The notes under the pieces were generated by a model. That model was not told where the DNA came from and made no database searches. It saw nothing but the letters and a program-made list of their open reading frames with translations. Below are positions 34,501 to 38,367 of a DNA stretch of 64,000 nt, piece by piece. Each line of letters begins with the position of its first letter. The stretch's first letter is position 1. Position numbers and translations under genes: made by a program. The stretch comes from Elgaria multicarinata webbii (taxonomy: Eukaryota > Chordata > Lepidosauria > Squamata > Anguidae): NCBI RefSeq assembly GCF_023053635.1, contig NC_086182.1, positions 28,877,501 through 28,941,500 on the forward strand, read 5' to 3'.

Positions 34501-36659
34501 GAGTCCTGCCCCCCAAGTGTAACCATAGAACCCAGGAGTCCTGGCTCTCCCTCCCTCCCTCCCAATGTCTATAGGGGGAACCCAGGAGCCCTGCCCCCCA
34601 AGTGTAACTATAGAACCCAGGCTCTCCCTTCCACCCTCCCAATATCTATAGGGGGGACCCAGGAGCCCTGCCCCCCAAGTATAACCATAGAACCCAGGAG
34701 TCCTGGCTCTCCCTCCCCCCCTCCAAGTGTCTATAGGGGGGGACCCAGGAGCCCTGCCCCCCAAGTGTAACCATAGAAGCCAGGAGTCCTGGCTCTCCCT
34801 CCCTCCCTCCAAGTGTCTATAGGGGGAACCCAGGAGCCCTGCCCCCCAAGTGTAACCATAGAAGCCAGGAGTCCTGGCTCTCCCTCCCTCCCTCCAAGTG
34901 TCTATAGGGGGGAACCCAGGAGCCCTGCCCCCCAAGTGTAACCATAGAAGCCAGGAGTCCTGGCTCGCTCTCCCTCCCTCCAAGTGTCTATAGGGGGGAA
35001 CCCAGGAGCCCTGCCCCCCAAGTGTAACCATAGAAGCCAGGAGTCCTGGCTCGCTCTCCCTCCCTCCAAGTGTCTATAGGGGGGGACCCAGGAGCCCTGC
35101 CCCCCAAGTGTAACCATAGAAGCCAGGAGTCCTGGCTCTCCCTCCCTCCCTCCAAGTGTCTATAGGGGGGAACCCATGAGTCCTGCCCCCCAAGTGTAAC
35201 CATAGAACCCAGTAGTCCTGGCTCTCCCTCCCTCCCTCCAAGTGTCTATAGGGGGAACCCAGGAGCCCTGCCCCCCAAGTGTAACCATAGAAGCCAGGAG
35301 TCCTGGCTCTCCCTCCCTCCCTCCAAGTGTCTATAGGGGGGAACCCAGGAGCCCTGCCCCCCAAGTGTAACCATAGAAGCCAGGAGTCCTGGCTCGCTCT
35401 CCCTCCCTCCCTCCAAGTGTCTATAGGGGGGAACCCAGGAGCCCTGCCCCCCAAGTGTAACCATAGAAGCCAGGAGTCCTGGCTCGCTCTCCCTCCCTCC
35501 AAGTGTCTATAGGGGGGGACCCAGGAGCCCTGCCCCCCAAGTGTAACCATAGAACCCAGGAGTCCTGGCTCTCCCTCCCTCCCTCCAAGTGTCTATAGGG
35601 GGAACCCAGGAGCCCTGCCCCCCAAGTGTAACCATAGAAGCCAGGAGTCCTGGCTCTCCCTCCCTCCCTCCAAGTGTCTATAGGGGGGAACCCAGGAGCC
35701 CTGCCCCCCAAGTGTAACCATAGAAGCCAGGAGTCCTGGCTCTCCCTCCCTCCCTCCAAGTGTCTATAGGGGGGAACCCAGGAGTCCTGCCCCCCAAGTG
35801 TAACCATAGAACCCAGGAGTCCTGGCTCTCCCTCCCTCCCTCCCAATGTCTATAGGGGGAACCCAGGAGCCCTGCCCCCCAAGTGTAACTATAGAACCCA
35901 GGCTCTCCCTTCCACCCTCCCAATATCTATAGGGGGGACCCAGGAGCCCTGCCCCCCAAGTATAACCATAGAACCCAGGAGTCCTGGCTCTCCCTCCCCC
36001 CCTCCAAGTGTCTATAGGGGGGGACCCAGGAGCCCTGCCCCCCAAGTGTAACCATAGAACCCAGGAGTCCTGGCTCTCCCTCCCTCCCTCCAAGTGTCTA
36101 TAGGGGGAACCCAGGAGCCCTGCCCCCCAAGTGTAACCATAGAAGCCAGGAGTCCTGGCTCTCCCTCCCTCCCTCCAAGTGTCTATAGGGGGGAACCCAG
36201 GAGCCCTGCCCCCCAAGTGTAACCATAGAAGCCAGGAGTCCTGGCTCGCTCTCCCTCCCTCCAAGTGTCTATAGGGGGGAACCCAGGAGCCCTGCCCCCC
36301 AAGTGTAACCATAGAAGCCAGGAGTCCTGGCTCGCTCTCCCTCCCTCCAAGTGTCTATAGGGGGGAACCCAGGAGCCCTGCCCCCCAAGTGTAACCATAG
36401 AACCCAGGAGTCCTGGCTCGCTCTCCCTCCCTCCAAGTGTCTATAGGGGGGAACCCAGGAGCCCTGCCCCCCAAGTGTAACCATAGAACCCAGGAGTCCT
36501 GGCTCGCTCTCCCTCCCTCCCCCCCCAAGTGTCTCTAGGGGCCCCTCCTCGTCTTCGTGAGAGAGGGAAAGGCCGCGATCTTCACCCGCCCTCACCTTGG
36601 TTGACGTCCCGGAGACCCCACCGCTCCACAGCGCGCAGCAACAGCCGCCCCTCCGCCAT
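2053..36659 (-). CDS. NCAPD3: NCAPD3, condensin-2 complex subunit D3 (23 coding exons, 3' part off the left edge)
   Basis: HEAT-repeat subunit of condensin II, which in the known family binds chromatin in the nucleus and compacts mitotic chromosomes together with SMC2, SMC4, NCAPH2 and NCAPG2. I joined 23 minus-strand exons by GT/AG sites and phase: 36659-36596, 31363-31209, 29898-29736, 27752-27580, 26643-26473, 25256-25195, 24589-24502, 21325-21192, 20798-20726, 19686-19561, 19374-19119, 18642-18580, 17234-17157, 13864-13791, 10887-10753, 9854-9634, 6597-6406, 6307-6210, 6079-5964, 4670-4563, 4379-4265, 4164-4057, 2291-2053. They total 3,012 nt, 1,004 uninterrupted codons. Diagnostic peptides are [53 protein letters not shown] and [18 protein letters not shown]. 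The human protein, from memory, is about 1,500 residues, so roughly a third is missing at the left. No further exon was seen in 1-2052. Confidence 0.97.
2578..2664. mobile_element. TA-flanked foldback element (Tc1/mariner-like MITE), copy 1
   Basis: Terminal inverted repeats CCGTATTTCTTCGATTCTAA ... TTACAATCGAAGAAATACGG around a short centre, flanked by TA on both sides. 87 bp. The family name is uncertain; the structure fits a Tc1/mariner-type MITE. Confidence 0.8.
2930..3370. promoter_or_regulatory. Intronic CpG-rich patch with two CACGTGACG sites and a GC box
   Basis: Inside the NCAPD3 intron between exons 22 and 23. High CpG density contrasts with the AT-rich introns around it. CACGTGACG lies at 3153-3161 (within CCACGTGACGTGG) and 3213-3221, and GGGGCGGG at 3287-3294. 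The motifs resemble USF/MYC E-boxes fused to a CRE half-site. Could be a cryptic or alternative promoter, or a relic of a CpG-rich insertion. A (GA)n/(CA)n tract lies at 3056-3122. Confidence 0.45.
3437..3539. mobile_element. TA-flanked foldback element, copy 2
   Basis: Same inverted repeats (CGTATTTCTTCGATTCTAAG), with part of the right arm duplicated (CTTAGAATCGATGG then CTTGGAATCGAAG). More diverged than copy 1, and the flanking TA is not clean. Confidence 0.75.
4057..4164 (-). CDS. NCAPD3: NCAPD3 coding exon 22
   Basis: Encodes [19 protein letters not shown] then [17 protein letters not shown]. The first half is a variable linker and the second half is conserved. Acceptor TTCCTAG, donor GTAGGA. 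Confidence 0.93.
4265..4379 (-). CDS. NCAPD3: NCAPD3 coding exon 21
   Basis: Encodes [38 protein letters not shown] plus one base. The block [11 protein letters not shown] is conserved. Acceptor GGACAG, donor GTAAGA. Confidence 0.94.
4563..4670 (-). CDS. NCAPD3: NCAPD3 coding exon 20
   Basis: Encodes [20 protein letters not shown] and [16 protein letters not shown]; corresponds to human ELLTQVCGDVLSTCE. Acceptor GACCAG, donor GTAAGT. Confidence 0.94.
5440..5487 (+). repeat. (CA)n(GA)n microsatellite
   Basis: Short (CA) run followed by an interrupted (GA) run, in the same intron as the larger tract at 5832. Confidence 0.9.
5832..5910 (+). repeat. (GT)n(GA)n microsatellite
   Basis: About 20 GT units then about 20 GA units. 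On the NCAPD3 strand this reads (TC)n(AC)n, beginning about 55 nt past the exon 19 donor. Confidence 0.97.
5964..6079 (-). CDS. NCAPD3: NCAPD3 coding exon 19
   Basis: Encodes [38 protein letters not shown]. Donor GTGAGG. A long (CT)n/(CA)n microsatellite starts about 55 nt inside the following intron. Confidence 0.94.
6210..6307 (-). CDS. NCAPD3: NCAPD3 coding exon 18
   Basis: Encodes [20 protein letters not shown] then [13 protein letters not shown]. The CVIG.IAKHLP motif matches human NCAPD3. Confidence 0.93.
6406..6597 (-). CDS. NCAPD3: NCAPD3 coding exon 17
   Basis: Encodes [51 protein letters not shown] and IIEAWDSIG plus two bases. Conserved with human NCAPD3. Confidence 0.96.
7316..7417. 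mobile_element. Foldback repeat, hAT-MITE-like
   Basis: Inverted arms GCCCTCTAGATGTTTTGGAC ... GTCCAAAACTTCTAGAGGGT around a short centre; contains TGGACTACAATTCCCAT, shared with many reptile hAT MITEs. No clean target duplication was identified. Confidence 0.6.
7418..8760. other. NCAPD3 intron 16 stretch, mostly unassigned
   Basis: No coding exon. 7420-7720 contains degenerate inverted motifs (AAACTACAGTTTGTTTTAAC, GGTTCAGACGGAGCACTAAA) like the palindromic element at 26918. The rest shows nothing recognisable. Confidence 0.5.
8765..8822 (+). mobile_element. tRNA-like SINE head fragment
   Basis: CCCCGTAGCTCAGCGGCATA has an A-box-like stretch and AGATTCGATCCTCGGC a B-box. Not a tRNA gene: no acceptor stem pairs, and it runs straight into other sequence. 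Confidence 0.55.
8872..9168 (-). mobile_element. Sauria-type SINE, full length
   Basis: Antisense copy flanked by the 12-bp duplication TTAGAAACTTGA (8860-8871 and 9169-9180). Lies in NCAPD3 intron 16, next to exon 16. Confidence 0.92.
9634..9854 (-). CDS. NCAPD3: NCAPD3 coding exon 16
   Basis: Encodes [40 protein letters not shown] and [16 protein letters not shown] plus two bases. These match human HEAT-repeat segments closely. Confidence 0.96.
10245..10546 (-). mobile_element. Sauria-type SINE, full length
   Basis: Antisense copy in NCAPD3 intron 15. Short matching flanks CAGCAA at 10239-10244 and 10547-10552. Confidence 0.9.
10753..10887 (-). CDS. NCAPD3: NCAPD3 coding exon 15
   Basis: Encodes [20 protein letters not shown], then [20 protein letters not shown] and TDLLL. 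It is a textbook HEAT repeat. Both ends are in phase 0. Confidence 0.96.
11314..11441. mobile_element. hAT foldback MITE (CAGCCTTCCTCAACCTGG), copy 1
   Basis: 128-bp near-perfect palindrome with arms CAGCCTTCCTCAACCTGGGG ... CCAGGTTGAGGAAGGCTG. Flanked by a perfect 8-bp duplication CACTAGGG (11306-11313, 11442-11449), the hAT signature. Confidence 0.92.
11568..11870 (-). mobile_element. Sauria-type SINE
   Basis: Antisense copy in NCAPD3 intron 14, from GAAAGGAAAAGAAAGGAACC to CGCCACACGAGGCTT. No clear target duplication. Confidence 0.88.
11998..12048. repeat. (AAT)n(ATT)n palindromic microsatellite
   Basis: About eight AAT units run directly into about six ATT units, so the tract is self-complementary and could form a hairpin. 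Confidence 0.9.
12558..12630 (+). mobile_element. tRNA-like SINE head fragment
   Basis: ACCGTAGCTCAGTGTTAAGA (A-box) and CAGGTTCAATTCCAAG (B-box). Different from the Sauria-type SINE head, and not a functional tRNA. Confidence 0.55.
12640..13165 (-). mobile_element. LINE 3' end (MIR/L2-like tail) interrupted by a SINE
   Basis: Left part ATTTATTGCATTTATATCCC; right part from CCAAGGAACCCAAGGTGGCA to GCCACTACACTGCATTGGCT, including GTCTGTGACTGGCCCAAAGT. The SINE at 12682-12969 splits it. Confidence 0.75.
12682..12969 (+). mobile_element. Sauria-type SINE nested in a LINE tail
   Basis: Starts CGTGTGGCGCAGATC, lacking the first bases GCCT. Short flanking match CTTTAT (12676-12681 and 12970-12975). 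Confidence 0.9.
13507..13546 (+). repeat. (GT)n microsatellite
   Basis: About 19 GT units in NCAPD3 intron 14. Confidence 0.95.
13791..13864 (-). CDS. NCAPD3: NCAPD3 coding exon 14
   Basis: Encodes [20 protein letters not shown] then [17 protein letters not shown] is identical to human as I remember it. Acceptor CCAACAG, donor GTACGT. Confidence 0.96.
14170..14482 (-). mobile_element. Sauria-type SINE
   Basis: Antisense copy flanked by CTGGATTAG at 14161-14169 and 14483-14491; the poly-pyrimidine tail end is (GGAAA)n on the plus strand. In NCAPD3 intron 13. Confidence 0.9.
14515..15180 (-). mobile_element. L2-like LINE 3' fragment (second subfamily)
   Basis: Antisense remnant encoding [38 protein letters not shown] and [20 protein letters not shown], with the 3' tail at the low-coordinate end (CTGGGCCTCATGGCGGCCTT). 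Same subfamily as 29070-29530. Confidence 0.88.
15181..16605. other. NCAPD3 intron 13 stretch, unassigned
   Basis: No exon. Contains a (GA)n tract (15355-15380), a (GT)n tract (16040-16066) and a degenerate copy of the AGTAAGTCC foldback repeat near 16420-16500. A 195-codon frame at 15643-16230 is low-complexity and has no recognisable domain. Confidence 0.5.
16610..16800 (+). mobile_element. L2-like LINE 3' tail
   Basis: Sense copy of the tail seen antisense at 1333 and 40432: CCTTTTGTGTCATG, TTAGATTGTAAGCCTGTGGG, CCCCGAGAGCC, then AATAAATAAAAGTAATAAAA. The VNTR is not evident. Confidence 0.75.
17157..17234 (-). CDS. NCAPD3: NCAPD3 coding exon 13 (poorly conserved)
   Basis: Encodes [20 protein letters not shown] then DITQFD, a hydrophilic linker that corresponds in position to a serine-rich linker in human NCAPD3. 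Acceptor TTTTTAAAG, donor GTATGC. Confidence 0.8.
17570..17890 (-). mobile_element. CR1-like repeat (GGATCAGACC family)
   Basis: Antisense from ACATAAGAAGAGCCCTGCTG, GGATCAGACCAAGGGTCCAT through CCATCCAAATGGGTGG and TGGTAGGGAGTTCCATAA. The sense 3' end is a TTCTTATG octamer, typical of CR1-type LINEs. Confidence 0.75.
18110..18470 (-). mobile_element. Diverged L2-like LINE fragment
   Basis: Antisense fragment that resembles the 14515 subfamily (AGAAGGGCTTCCCCTGAAAA, CCCGGGCAGGCGCATAGGAC) but with little coding signal. Confidence 0.5.
18580..18642 (-). CDS. NCAPD3: NCAPD3 coding exon 12 (poorly conserved)
   Basis: Encodes [20 protein letters not shown] plus E, a low-conservation linker. Phase joins exons 11 and 13. 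A second AG lies 15 nt further in and keeps the frame, so the acceptor choice is uncertain. Confidence 0.75.
19119..19374 (-). CDS. NCAPD3: NCAPD3 coding exon 11
   Basis: The longest exon here, about 85 residues: [20 protein letters not shown], then [19 protein letters not shown] and [16 protein letters not shown]. The last is a typical HEAT-repeat helix. Ends one base into a codon at GTACGT. Confidence 0.96.
19561..19686 (-). CDS. NCAPD3: NCAPD3 coding exon 10
   Basis: Encodes [19 protein letters not shown] to [10 protein letters not shown], 42 residues, both ends in phase 0. Conserved DKSEYRT and WLY.YSR motifs. Confidence 0.95.
20395..20466 (+). mobile_element. L2-like LINE 3' tail
   Basis: AGAGAGAGTTTCGGCTATTG, GGCGGTATAAAAATGTAATA, then (AAAT)n. 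Very short copy. Confidence 0.75.
20726..20798 (-). CDS. NCAPD3: NCAPD3 coding exon 9
   Basis: Encodes [20 protein letters not shown] then MCVK; corresponds to human [20 protein letters not shown]. Acceptor TTCTGCAG, donor GTAGGG. Confidence 0.93.
21192..21325 (-). CDS. NCAPD3: NCAPD3 coding exon 8
   Basis: Encodes [20 protein letters not shown] to [14 protein letters not shown] plus two bases. The segment SQVI..R.QA matches human NCAPD3. Donor GTGAAG is slightly weaker than the others. Confidence 0.92.
21470..21545 (-). mobile_element. CR1-like repeat (GGATCAGACC family), short
   Basis: TGGATCAGACCAAGGATCCA then TCTAGTCCAGAACTGTGTTC and ACACAGTGGCC. Confidence 0.7.
22030..22795 (+). mobile_element. 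L2-like LINE 3' fragment with a nested antisense tail
   Basis: Sense copy encoding [20 protein letters not shown] and [20 protein letters not shown], ending CGCCCAGAGAGCCCTGGCTA with (AAAT)n at 22765-22795. An antisense L2-like tail (about 22403-22660, starting (TTTA)n and CTATACCGCCCAATAGCCAG) is inserted in it. Confidence 0.85.
22403..22660 (-). mobile_element. L2-like LINE tail nested in another copy
   Basis: (TTTA)n, TACCGCCCAATAGCCAGAGC, CTCTGGGCGGTTCACAAAAA; opposite orientation to the host copy, giving a potential hairpin between the two tails. Confidence 0.7.
22796..24170. other. NCAPD3 intron 7 stretch, unassigned
   Basis: No exon. A (GT)n tract lies at 23788-23807 and a G run at 24058-24070. 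No repeat family recognised with confidence. Confidence 0.5.
24175..24486 (+). mobile_element. CR1 LINE 3' end
   Basis: Encodes [20 protein letters not shown] and [20 protein letters not shown], followed by GACTCGATGGCCTTGTAGGC and the CR1 hallmark tail ATTCTATGATTCTATG. It ends 15 bp before the exon 7 donor-side boundary (exon 7 spans 24502-24589). Confidence 0.93.
24502..24589 (-). CDS. NCAPD3: NCAPD3 coding exon 7
   Basis: Encodes [20 protein letters not shown] through LHSLEDQ, ending in phase 0. Acceptor GGTACAG. A SPIN-like hAT element (24758-25115) lies in the intron just upstream. Confidence 0.92.
24758..25115. mobile_element. SPIN-like non-autonomous hAT element
   Basis: 358 bp with ends CAGCGGTTCTCAACCTGTGG and AAAGTTGAGAACCACTG, internal GGGGTCGAACGACCCTTTCA and TAATTTTATGGTTGGGGTTC. 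Flanked by the perfect 8-bp duplication GTTTACGG (24750-24757, 25116-25123). The sequence matches my memory of SPIN (SPACE INVADERS), a hAT family spread horizontally among tetrapods. No transposase. Confidence 0.88.
25195..25256 (-). CDS. NCAPD3: NCAPD3 coding exon 6
   Basis: Short exon encoding [20 protein letters not shown] plus two bases. It corresponds to the human segment FVSLTNFEPVLHE. Acceptor CTTGTAG, donor GTGAGT. Confidence 0.9.
25470..25950 (+). mobile_element. L2-like LINE 3' fragment
   Basis: Encodes [40 protein letters not shown] and [14 protein letters not shown], tail CAGAGAGCTTCGGCTGTGGG and (AAAT)n. One of the less decayed copies. Confidence 0.9.
26473..26643 (-). CDS. NCAPD3: NCAPD3 coding exon 5 (acidic start)
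   Basis: Residues 186-242. Opens with the acidic run [14 protein letters not shown], followed by [17 protein letters not shown] and [12 protein letters not shown]. Begins and ends in phase 0. The acidic patch directly follows the basic patch of exon 4. Confidence 0.95.
26918..27050. mobile_element. Palindromic foldback (TTCAGACAACACGCTAAACC)
   Basis: 133 bp; arms of about 50 bp (AACACGCTAAACCATGCTGC, TTAACCACAAAATGGT) pair almost perfectly. Related degenerate motifs occur near 1250-1330 and 7630-7700. Superfamily unknown. Confidence 0.8.
27580..27752 (-). CDS. NCAPD3: NCAPD3 coding exon 4 (basic linker)
   Basis: Residues 128-185. Starts [13 protein letters not shown], then [15 protein letters not shown] and a lysine/arginine-rich stretch ending KENTL. 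The KKRKK and DRKRGRG runs resemble nuclear localisation signals (inference). The human protein has a similar basic linker here. Confidence 0.93.
27892..28709 (+). mobile_element. Solo LTR of an endogenous retrovirus or LTR retrotransposon
   Basis: 818 bp running from TGTGAAGG to CCTTTACA, so the ends are short inverted repeats of the TG...CA type. Flanked by CCTGC on both sides (27887-27891, 28710-28714), a 5-bp target duplication. A TATA-like GAGATAAAAAGG and a poly(A)-like CATTAAACTTT near 28570 fit U3 and R parts. No internal region is seen; it looks whole as a solo LTR, left by recombination. The clean duplication suggests a fairly young insertion. Confidence 0.8.
28770..28925 (-). mobile_element. 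MIR/L2-like LINE tail, diverged
   Basis: Degenerate match to the 55402 repeat (CCAAGGATC, CTACAAGGTAGGTCAGGGTG, GTCATGGCTAAGTGG). Confidence 0.5.
29070..29535 (+). mobile_element. L2-like LINE 3' fragment (second subfamily)
   Basis: Encodes [60 protein letters not shown]; tail GCCGCCTTGAGGCCCAACAT then (TAA)n-type repeats. It lies in NCAPD3 intron 3, just past the exon 3 donor. Confidence 0.9.
29736..29898 (-). CDS. NCAPD3: NCAPD3 coding exon 3
   Basis: Residues 74-127, [14 protein letters not shown] to YFLLVEIP plus one base. It contains [10 protein letters not shown], which matches the conserved human segment. Donor GTAAGC. Confidence 0.95.
30051..30678. mobile_element. Non-autonomous hAT element, 628 bp
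   Basis: Inverted ends CAGAGCTTTCCAAACTTTTC ... CACACAGTTTGGAAAGCTCT. Flanked by GGTTAGCG and GGTTAGAG, 7 of 8 bases matching (30043-30050, 30679-30686). No transposase frame. Lies just upstream of NCAPD3 exon 3. Confidence 0.85.
30690..30880 (+). mobile_element. MIR/L2-like LINE 3' end
   Basis: Sense orientation: GGAGATCCGGGTTCTACTCC, GTTGTTGTGAAGGTAAAATA, CCTTGGGCTTTTGG, GGGATACAGATGTAACAAAA. Antisense copies occur at 12640, 39060, 55402 and 60190. Confidence 0.7.
31209..31363 (-). CDS. NCAPD3: NCAPD3 coding exon 2
   Basis: Encodes [18 protein letters not shown] through ADDHEATE, residues 22-73. Acceptor TTTCAG, donor GTAAGA, ends in phase 0. This is the first strongly conserved block of the protein. 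Confidence 0.95.
31686..32244. mobile_element. Non-autonomous hAT element, 559 bp
   Basis: Ends CAGTGGTTCCCAAAATGGGC and AAAGTTTGGGAACCACTG; perfect 8-bp duplication GGCTAACT (31678-31685, 32245-32252). Contains a short internal duplication AAGAGGCAAGGGGGCGGCAG. In NCAPD3 intron 1. Confidence 0.9.
32253..33565. other. NCAPD3 intron 1 stretch, unassigned
   Basis: AT-rich, no exon, no repeat recognised. A candidate for old unrecognised transposons or intronic regulatory sequence. Confidence 0.5.
33570..33665 (-). mobile_element. CR1-like repeat (GGATCAGACC family), short
   Basis: ATAAGAAGAGCCCTGATGCT, GGATCAGACCAAAGGTCCAT, CAGTGGCCAACCAGC. It borders the (CA)n and minisatellite region. Confidence 0.75.
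33770..36535. repeat. 86-bp minisatellite in NCAPD3 intron 1
   Basis: About 30 units, period 86 bp, each with GTAACCATAGAA, CCAGGAGTCCTGGCT, a CTCCCTCC run, GTGTCTATAGGGG and CCCAGGAGCCCTGCCCCCC. The left edge (33770-34010) is diverged, with looser spacing and flanking (CA)n; the right part is nearly homogeneous. The segment about 34400-35117 recurs 1,281 bp later (about 35680-36398), including two irregular units containing AACCCAGGCTCTCCCTTCCA. Each unit carries a 13-bp near-palindrome CCAGGAGTCCTGG. It ends 60-65 bp from the exon 1 donor. Confidence 0.97.
36596..36659 (-). CDS. NCAPD3: NCAPD3 coding exon 1
   Basis: Start ATG at 36659-36657. It encodes residues 1-21 (MAEGRLLL...LRDVNQ) plus one base, then a GTGAGG donor. 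It lies inside the CpG-rich divergent promoter region. Human NCAPD3 also begins with a short, poorly conserved peptide before the conserved [12 protein letters not shown]. Confidence 0.9.
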
Positions 36660-36725
36660 GCCTGCTTCTGCCCCTACTGCCGCCGCCTTTTGAACCTTCC
36701 AATCCCCGCGTCCCCTCCCCGCCAG

Positions 36726-36730
36726 CCAAT
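36726..36730 (+). promoter_or_regulatory. CCAAT box (NF-Y-like)
   Basis: GCCAGCCAATCAC fits an NF-Y site, about 70 bp from the NCAPD3 start codon. NF-Y sites are common in cell-cycle gene promoters, fitting condensin. Confidence 0.45.
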
Positions 36731-36864
36731 CACGGCCGGCGGGCGCCGCGCTTGCGCGCCAGGACCCGCTGGGCGAGCAGGAGCGCGGGGGACGCCTGCG
36801 CCGTCCGCGCTCTCGCAGGCGGCTCCCCCTCCCTCTCTCCCTCCCTGCCTGAGGCCGGGCGCGC

Positions 36865-36874
36865 GCGCATGCGC
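36865..36874. promoter_or_regulatory. NRF1-like palindrome
   Basis: GCGCATGCGC inside an alternating GC run, followed by AGTGCC. It matches the core of the known NRF1 motif (TGCGCATGCGCA). Typical of CpG-island housekeeping promoters. Confidence 0.5.
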
Positions 36875-37837
36875 AGTGCCAGGCCCCCCCAGGTCCGGGA
36901 CGCGGCGCGAGCTCCGCAGCCAGCGCAGCCCGGGCGAAGGCAAAGGAGGGAGGGAGGGGGAGCGCGTGCGCGCGCGCGCGCATCCCTGCTGCTGCGGAGG
37001 TTGCTGTCACCCATCCTTTGGCCAAGGCCGGGCCGTGCAAGGCAGGCTCCGGCGCTGCGTGGCGTTGCATGGCGCCACTGGGTTGAGCTCAGGCCTTCTT
37101 GCACCAGCCGCCTCCTCCTCCACCACCACCTATTGATTTCCCTCGCCTCCCAGGTGCAACGCCCCCGCCGGTCCCCCCACCCCCGTCGCCCCTTGCATCC
37201 CCCTTGCATTTCTCCTCTTCAAAGCCTAGGGAAGCGGGCCCGGGCATTGCACGCGCCTCCCCGCCCCCTCCTCCCTCCCTCCCTCTCTTGCATGCCTCTC
37301 CCCACCCTCCCACGGAGCGCCCTCGCCTTCCCCTCCTCTCCCCCCCCAAAAACCCGCCCGGCCACTTCCATTGCCGATCTCCCCCCTCCTCCCCGGCTTG
37401 CAAGGGTGCACTCCGGTCTCCAGCTGTGCGCGCCCCCCTCCCCTCCCCTCCCTCCCCCTTTGCACGCCCACCTTTCCGGCACCGGCGATTGGAGGTAAGC
37501 GCGAGCAGCCGCCGCCGTCGCCCCCCAACCCCCCGGGGTCTGCCTCGAGCCACGCCGTCCCCGGCTCCAGCCTCCCTACACCTGGGCAGCTGCAGGGGCG
37601 CCGAGCATGGCTGATGGCCCTCGTCACTAGGGCTAAGCCGCCTTCCCTGTGCACCTGATTTGCTTAAGCGCCCCCCCCCCCCGCCCCGTCCAGCCCTTGG
37701 CTTCTGCACCGAGCCCCTTCCCTGGCTGAGAGCCTGCACACCTGTACCTGCAGCCTCCTCATCCCTTCAGCATCCAGGTGTGCCTCCGACCCCCGCGGCT
37801 TCCCAGCTCCTGTGGCCGTCCTCCTCTTGCTCCGACC

Positions 37838-38132
37838 GCCTTTCCTCCTCCTCCTCCTCCTCCTCCTTCTTCCTCCTCCTCTTGCTCCGACCGCCTTTCC
37901 TCCTCCTCCTCCTCCTCCTCCTTCTTCTTCTTCCTCCTTCCTCCTCCTCCTCCTCCTCTTGCTCCGACCACCTTTCCTCCTCCTCCTTCTTCTTCCTCCT
38001 CCTCTTGCTCTGACCGCCTTTCCTCCTCCTCCTCCTCCTCCTCCTTCTCCTTCTTCTTCCTCCTCTTGCTCCGACCGCCTTTCCTCCTCCTCCTCCTCTT
38101 GCTCCGACCACCTTTCCTCCTCCTCCTCCTCC

Positions 38133-38133
<1 letters not shown>
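37838..38133 (+). repeat. Composite polypyrimidine tract, (TCC/TTC)n with a CTTGCTCCGACC insert motif
   Basis: About 295 bp of almost pure pyrimidine on the plus strand. It is built from (TCC)n and (TTC)n runs punctuated about seven times by a CTTGCTCCGACCGCCTTTCC motif, so it is a tandem composite. The purine strand is GGA-rich and could form triplex or G-quadruplex structures (inference). It lies 235 bp above the VPS26B ATG. Confidence 0.9.
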
Positions 38134-38164
<31 letters not shown>

Positions 38165-38270
38165 TCTCATACTTATACCCCGCATCTCAGCCAAAAAGGG
38201 CTCTCGGAGCAGCTTACAATTAGTTAGCAAAAAAGACAGTCCTGCCCTCAGGCTTACAGTCTTTCCTTAG
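38133..38270 (-). mobile_element. L2-like LINE 3' tail with (TTA)n
   Basis: (TTA)n, then the tail motifs GCCAAAAAGGGCTCTCGGAG and CAGCTTACAATTAG in antisense, ending CAGGCTTACAGTC. Read on the minus strand this is the usual 3' end with an (AAT)n tail. It inserts between the CpG island and the VPS26B start. Confidence 0.75.
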
Positions 38271-38367
38271 CCTTGGAGAACCCGCCGTCCAAGGTCCTGG
38301 CCTGCCCTCGCCGGGCCACCTTTGCACTTTGGGGTGCCACCCCTTCTCCCCCCCCACACACACCGAG

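Larger units (their letters stand above)
36550..38000. promoter_or_regulatory. CpG-rich divergent promoter region of NCAPD3 and VPS26B
   Basis: Dense CpG and GC content between two start codons that point away from each other, 1.7 kb apart. A CCAAT box lies at 36726-36730 (within GCCAGCCAATCA), about 70 bp above the NCAPD3 ATG. A palindromic NRF1-like site GCGCATGCGC lies at 36865-36874. No TATA box was seen near either gene. Long proline-, serine- and arginine-rich reading frames here are composition artefacts. Confidence 0.75.

Noticed and set aside
33770-36535. CRISPR-like regular repeats
   Set aside because: Units are directly contiguous without unique spacers, in a vertebrate genome. 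It is a minisatellite.
33704-36595. Many overlapping minus-strand frames of 70-180 codons with a repeating [10 protein letters not shown] pattern
   Set aside because: They are the 86-bp minisatellite read through. Since 86 is not a multiple of 3, the frame rotates and all frames happen to be open. No start context, no splice logic, no domain.
36582-38270. Long proline-, serine-, arginine- or glutamate-rich frames on both strands
   Set aside because: GC-rich island and (TCC)n composition effects; only exon 1 of NCAPD3 and, further right, VPS26B exon 1 are supported.
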